The notes below the pieces were generated by a model, which made no database searches, was not told where the DNA came from, and was given only the letters and a program-made list of their open reading frames with translations. A program made the position numbers and the translations under genes. Positions 21,083-23,359 of a stretch of DNA of 23,359 nucleotides are shown piece by piece. Positions within the stretch are counted from its first letter, which is position 1. Every line of letters starts with the position of its first letter. Source of the DNA: a virus; the IMG/VR virus record IMGVR_UViG_3300030102_003071, positions 1-23,359 of that record. One strand, given 5' to 3'.

Positions 21083-21888
21083 TATGCTCTCCTTTCCAAA
21101 TTATCCATCATATTATACGCTCTTTCAATTCCTTTAGAAGAATTTCCATCCCCTAAACCTTTTACAGCGTCTTTAGTTAAAACAAATTCACCTGCCATTA
21201 ACATAGCAGGTACGTCATCTTTTGTCCCAGAACCTTCTGATGGCATGATACCACCGTTTCGCCTTGGAAAATATTGACCATCAATAATACCACCTTCTGC
21301 TGCACGGGCAATATTTTTCCCGCCAAAAGTAAAAGTTTTTTTAGATCCACCAAAGGGACGATCTTCATATGTTCCACGCCCCGGTTCTTCTTCTTTATCA
21401 AATAATTTTGACGCTAACCCAGACGCTAACATGGTAGCCACACCTTCTCCAACAGGCGTGTTAAGGGCACTTGTCAAACCAGACTTAGGATCAAGAAGAC
21501 CTGCTTTTACTAAAAAATCTGCATAACCAAGCGTTCCTTCTCCCTTTTCAAAAACAGGTGCTATATTTTTTGCAGTTTGTGCAGCCTGTGCAGCTTTTGC
21601 TGTAGCATCTATATTAGGAAGACCAGAAGATCCTGTTTTTACACCACCTAATCCTTTCATTAAGGGAGACAATTGTTCGGTTTGTTTAGAATTTTTTCCG
21701 AACATTAGTTGGCTTAATGGATCTCCTAAAAGAGTACTTGCCGCTAGAACGTTACCTGCTTTTTTTCCACCTAATGCTCGACCAAGAACATAATTTCCTA
21801 TAGCTTTACCTATTATATTGCCAACAGGATTAGCTCCACCGCCACTTACAAGCTGCAAACCTTTTGTAATTAAATCAGATATAGGCAT
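21082..21888 (-). CDS. Virion structural protein, 268 aa, with DDVPAMLMAGEFV motif
   Basis: The N-terminal 70 residues are Gly/Ala-rich and hydrophobic. The C-terminal part contains GTKDDVPAMLMAGEFVLTKD, which I recognise as a recurrent motif in tape-measure/structural proteins of many tailed phages. It is encoded directly downstream of the endolysin and upstream of the other virion genes. ATG 21888 follows CGGAG. Precise role unknown. Confidence 0.65.
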   Translation of the reverse strand: MPISDLITKGLQLVSGGGANPVGNIIGKAIGNYVLGRALGGKKAGNVLAASTLLGDPLSQLMFGKNSKQTEQLSPLMKGLGGVKTGSSGLPNIDATAKAAQAAQTAKNIAPVFEKGEGTLGYADFLVKAGLLDPKSGLTSALNTPVGEGVATMLASGLASKLFDKEEEPGRGTYEDRPFGGSKKTFTFGGKNIARAAEGGIIDGQYFPRRNGGIMPSEGSGTKDDVPAMLMAGEFVLTKDAVKGLGDGNSSKGIERAYNMMDNLERRA

Positions 21889-21920
21889 CGAAAACTCCGA
21901 ACTTTCTATATTTTAACATA

Positions 21921-22538
21921 TTATTTCTGTAATAACCATTCGTAAATCTTTTTAGTTTCTTTTAACCTATGATCTAGGCCATTGTACCCCCCATTTACGC
22001 GTTTAGTCACACGTTTAATTGTGTCATCATTTACACCTTCGTCACATATTTTCCATATATTATTGCGTTTAAAAAACCACAAAGCTGAATCCATAGCGTA
22101 ATCATTTGCTACTAAATCAGGATTATCCATTACTTCGGGTATTCGCATGTCACTTGCAAATGCTCTATAGTTGTCCCTGTGCGTTAATTGTAAAAATCCT
22201 CGGCCTCGCCACGCGTACCCTTGTCCATCGTTGCCGCCACGGTGTCCGTACACTTTGTCAGCTAACGCTTTTGGATTTTTTGCATATGGTTTCGCCTCTT
22301 CTTCTGTTTTAAAATACTTGCCAAACACTTTAAGACAGGCATCTACAGAATAATTTAAATTTTCTGACGTATATTTAAAAGATCCACTTTCATGCACAGT
22401 CTGACCTAATAAATGTGCGCCACGTTCTGGTGACAATTCGTAGTGCGCCACTATTGCTCTAGCTGTGTTAGGGCCAAATGCACCATCAGCAGATACCCCA
22501 CATTTTTCTTGTAATATTTTTAGTGCTTCAAATGCCAT
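21921..22538 (-). CDS. Endolysin, glycoside hydrolase 19 (chitinase-like) family
   Basis: A 205-aa enzyme. Residues 8-31 resemble a short peptidoglycan-binding motif (GVSADGAFGPNT). The GH19 core includes LLGQTVHESGSF (Glu50, the likely general acid), NLNYS (61-65) and WRGRGFLQLTHRDNY (110-124). It cleaves peptidoglycan glycan strands at lysis. There is no signal peptide, so release depends on a holin, consistent with membrane proteins encoded just upstream. ATG 22538 overlaps the stop of the Lys-rich peptide gene (TAATG). Confidence 0.9.
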   Translation of the reverse strand: MAFEALKILQEKCGVSADGAFGPNTARAIVAHYELSPERGAHLLGQTVHESGSFKYTSENLNYSVDACLKVFGKYFKTEEEAKPYAKNPKALADKVYGHRGGNDGQGYAWRGRGFLQLTHRDNYRAFASDMRIPEVMDNPDLVANDYAMDSALWFFKRNNIWKICDEGVNDDTIKRVTKRVNGGYNGLDHRLKETKKIYEWLLQK

Positions 22539-22657
22539 TACTTTTTACCTTTTATGACTTTCTTTAGTTTCTTTGCTTGACTAGCATGAAGTTTAGAAGC
22601 CTTTTTTAAACCTTTGATAACTTTTTTTACTGTAGATTTTTTTCTTTTATTCATCAT
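22538..22657 (-). CDS. Lys-rich 39-aa peptide
   Basis: ATG 22657 overlaps the preceding stop as ATGA; the TAA overlaps the endolysin ATG. The peptide is extremely basic: 16 Lys and 1 Arg of 39 residues, with repeats KKVIKG at both ends and a central KKASKLHASQAKK. As far as I recall, comparable Lys-rich peptides occur beside lysis genes in other marine phages. It could bind DNA/RNA, membranes or peptidoglycan, or assist lysis; none is demonstrated. Codon reading is continuous and coupling on both sides supports reality. Confidence 0.7.
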   Translation of the reverse strand: MMNKRKKSTVKKVIKGLKKASKLHASQAKKLKKVIKGKK

Positions 22658-22848
22658 TTTATTTTCGCTTTCATAAATAAAACCAAACCGTATACAGTAA
22701 GAGCAAATACAGTAGCAACTCCTACATCTAATAAATGTTCCCGCATGTGGTATATAAACTCAATACCTGCTTGAACATCTCCTTGGCTAGACACTGAATT
22801 AATTTCTACGTTTTTTGTGCCATTAAATGTTTCTATAGTTTGTTCCAT
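22654..22848 (-). CDS. Single-span membrane protein, 64 aa, possible holin or lysis partner
   Basis: The N-terminal 38 residues are soluble and polar; the C-terminal 26 contain one membrane helix (VGVATVFALTVYGLVLFM) ending KAKIK, predicting N-out/C-in topology by positive charge. A TM protein of this size encoded two genes upstream of the endolysin suggests a pinholin/holin or lysis cofactor. Coupled to neighbours by 1- to 4-base overlaps. Confidence 0.6.
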   Translation of the reverse strand: MEQTIETFNGTKNVEINSVSSQGDVQAGIEFIYHMREHLLDVGVATVFALTVYGLVLFMKAKIK

Positions 22849-23252
22849 TATCTAGCATCCGCGCCAATAGGAGTGCGTGTTATGTATTCCATAGTGCTTT
22901 CTAAAGTTTTCATACGGGCCTGAATTTTAATAATCTCCATCATATGGGAAGCCATACTTCCTACATCTTCGTGAATCATATCAACCTCATCCCACAACTC
23001 GTTATCCCAATCTTCTACATCCTCGTATATTTCAGACAAAACATTGATAATTTCATCTATCTTTTCTTTGTTCTGCTCCACATCTCTAATAAGATTAGTC
23101 CTGTCTGTTGCATTGTTTTCAACAGTCAAAATACTTACTGTTTCTTCAAGGTTTGCTATTGTGCTTGCTTGTTGCGCAGTCCACCAAATAAAACCGCCTA
23201 TCTGCAAAATAACCACACCTATTACAGTTATAGGAAGTTTCATATTTTCCAT
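22848..23252 (-). CDS. Membrane-anchored coiled-coil protein, 134 aa, spanin-like or structural
   Basis: N-terminal membrane helix (LPITVIGVVILQIGGFIWW, about 6-24) followed by a long acidic coiled coil (SILTVENNATDRTNLIRDVE and onward) with a second helical part. This layout fits an inner-membrane spanin (Rz-like) although no partner with a lipobox is seen. ATG 23252 follows GAGGA and overlaps the upstream stop (TAATG). A role in lysis is the leading guess. Confidence 0.6.
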   Translation of the reverse strand: MENMKLPITVIGVVILQIGGFIWWTAQQASTIANLEETVSILTVENNATDRTNLIRDVEQNKEKIDEIINVLSEIYEDVEDWDNELWDEVDMIHEDVGSMASHMMEIIKIQARMKTLESTMEYITRTPIGADAR

Positions 23253-23359
23253 TACTTTTTCCTCACAAACTGTTTGTATCCTTTCACACCAAAAGAGGCT
23301 GAAATTGCAATACCTAAGCTATAAAAATACCAGTCTGGTGCCTTGTGAAGTTGTTCAAA
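23252..23359 (-). CDS. C-terminal fragment of a holin-like membrane protein, partial
   Basis: The right edge cuts a leftward gene of which 35 codons remain, ending VKGYKQFVRKK then TAA overlapping the next ATG. WYFYSLGIAISASFGVKGY is a hydrophobic segment near the end with a basic tail, as in the C-terminal helix of 3-TM (GTA-type) holins. The rest of the gene lies outside the window, so this is tentative. Confidence 0.5.
   Translation of the reverse strand, partial: FEQLHKAPDWYFYSLGIAISASFGVKGYKQFVRKK

Noticed and set aside
1-23359. tRNA genes, attachment site or integrase
   Set aside because: No cloverleaf with a T-arm GGTTCGA-type sequence, and no tyrosine or serine recombinase motif was seen.

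Overview
This window is most likely part of a tailed double-stranded DNA phage genome, AT-rich and densely packed, probably podovirus-like and marine-type. The evidence is a small terminase, a primase-helicase, an SF2 helicase, a Sak4-like recombination ATPase, a DUF669 protein, two PD-(D/E)XK nucleases, large Ala/Gly/Gln-rich virion proteins and a GH19 endolysin with small membrane proteins. There are no tRNA, rRNA, CRISPR or integrase genes in view. Several promoters have TTGAC, 17 bases, then a GCTAC-type -10, which resembles the Caulobacter/alphaproteobacterial housekeeping promoter. This points to an alphaproteobacterial host with moderate confidence.

Layout: (1) 1-2643, leftward: small terminase, a GC-rich repeat block, a 67-aa protein, a small winged-helix protein, and an amidoligase-family enzyme with a C-terminal helix-turn-helix domain that runs off the left edge. 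(2) 2644-3046, divergent control region with many TTGACGT elements and G/C-tract hairpins. (3) 3047-6332, rightward: an unknown protein, a gamma-glutamylcyclotransferase-like enzyme, a 42-aa membrane peptide, a stand-alone structured non-coding RNA with its own promoter and terminator (4373-4524), a zinc-ribbon protein, an unknown 314-aa protein, a Fis-type HTH protein and a 77-aa protein. A bidirectional terminator follows. (4) 14861-6381, leftward: DNA metabolism, with DUF1064 nuclease, coiled-coil protein, Sak4-like ATPase, DUF669, helicase, small coupled genes, Fe-S PD-(D/E)XK nuclease, primase-helicase, DUF3846 and small genes. (5) 14878-15105, a single rightward ribbon-helix-helix gene with its own promoter, at the replication/structure boundary. 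(6) 23359-15092, leftward: holin-like fragment, coiled-coil membrane protein, small membrane protein, Lys-rich peptide, endolysin and four large virion proteins.

Three things stand out. An amidoligase and a GGCT/AIG2-like cyclotransferase lie on opposite sides of the divergent control region, suggesting a phage-encoded isopeptide or gamma-glutamyl chemistry. The 9-mer GTTCGGGTT (either strand) occurs about 15 times, in coding and non-coding DNA, where about 0.1 would be expected, and it is nearly absent from the structural genes. A likely phage small RNA carries a loop complementary to the leaders of three nearby genes. Everything here is read by eye; no database search was run.
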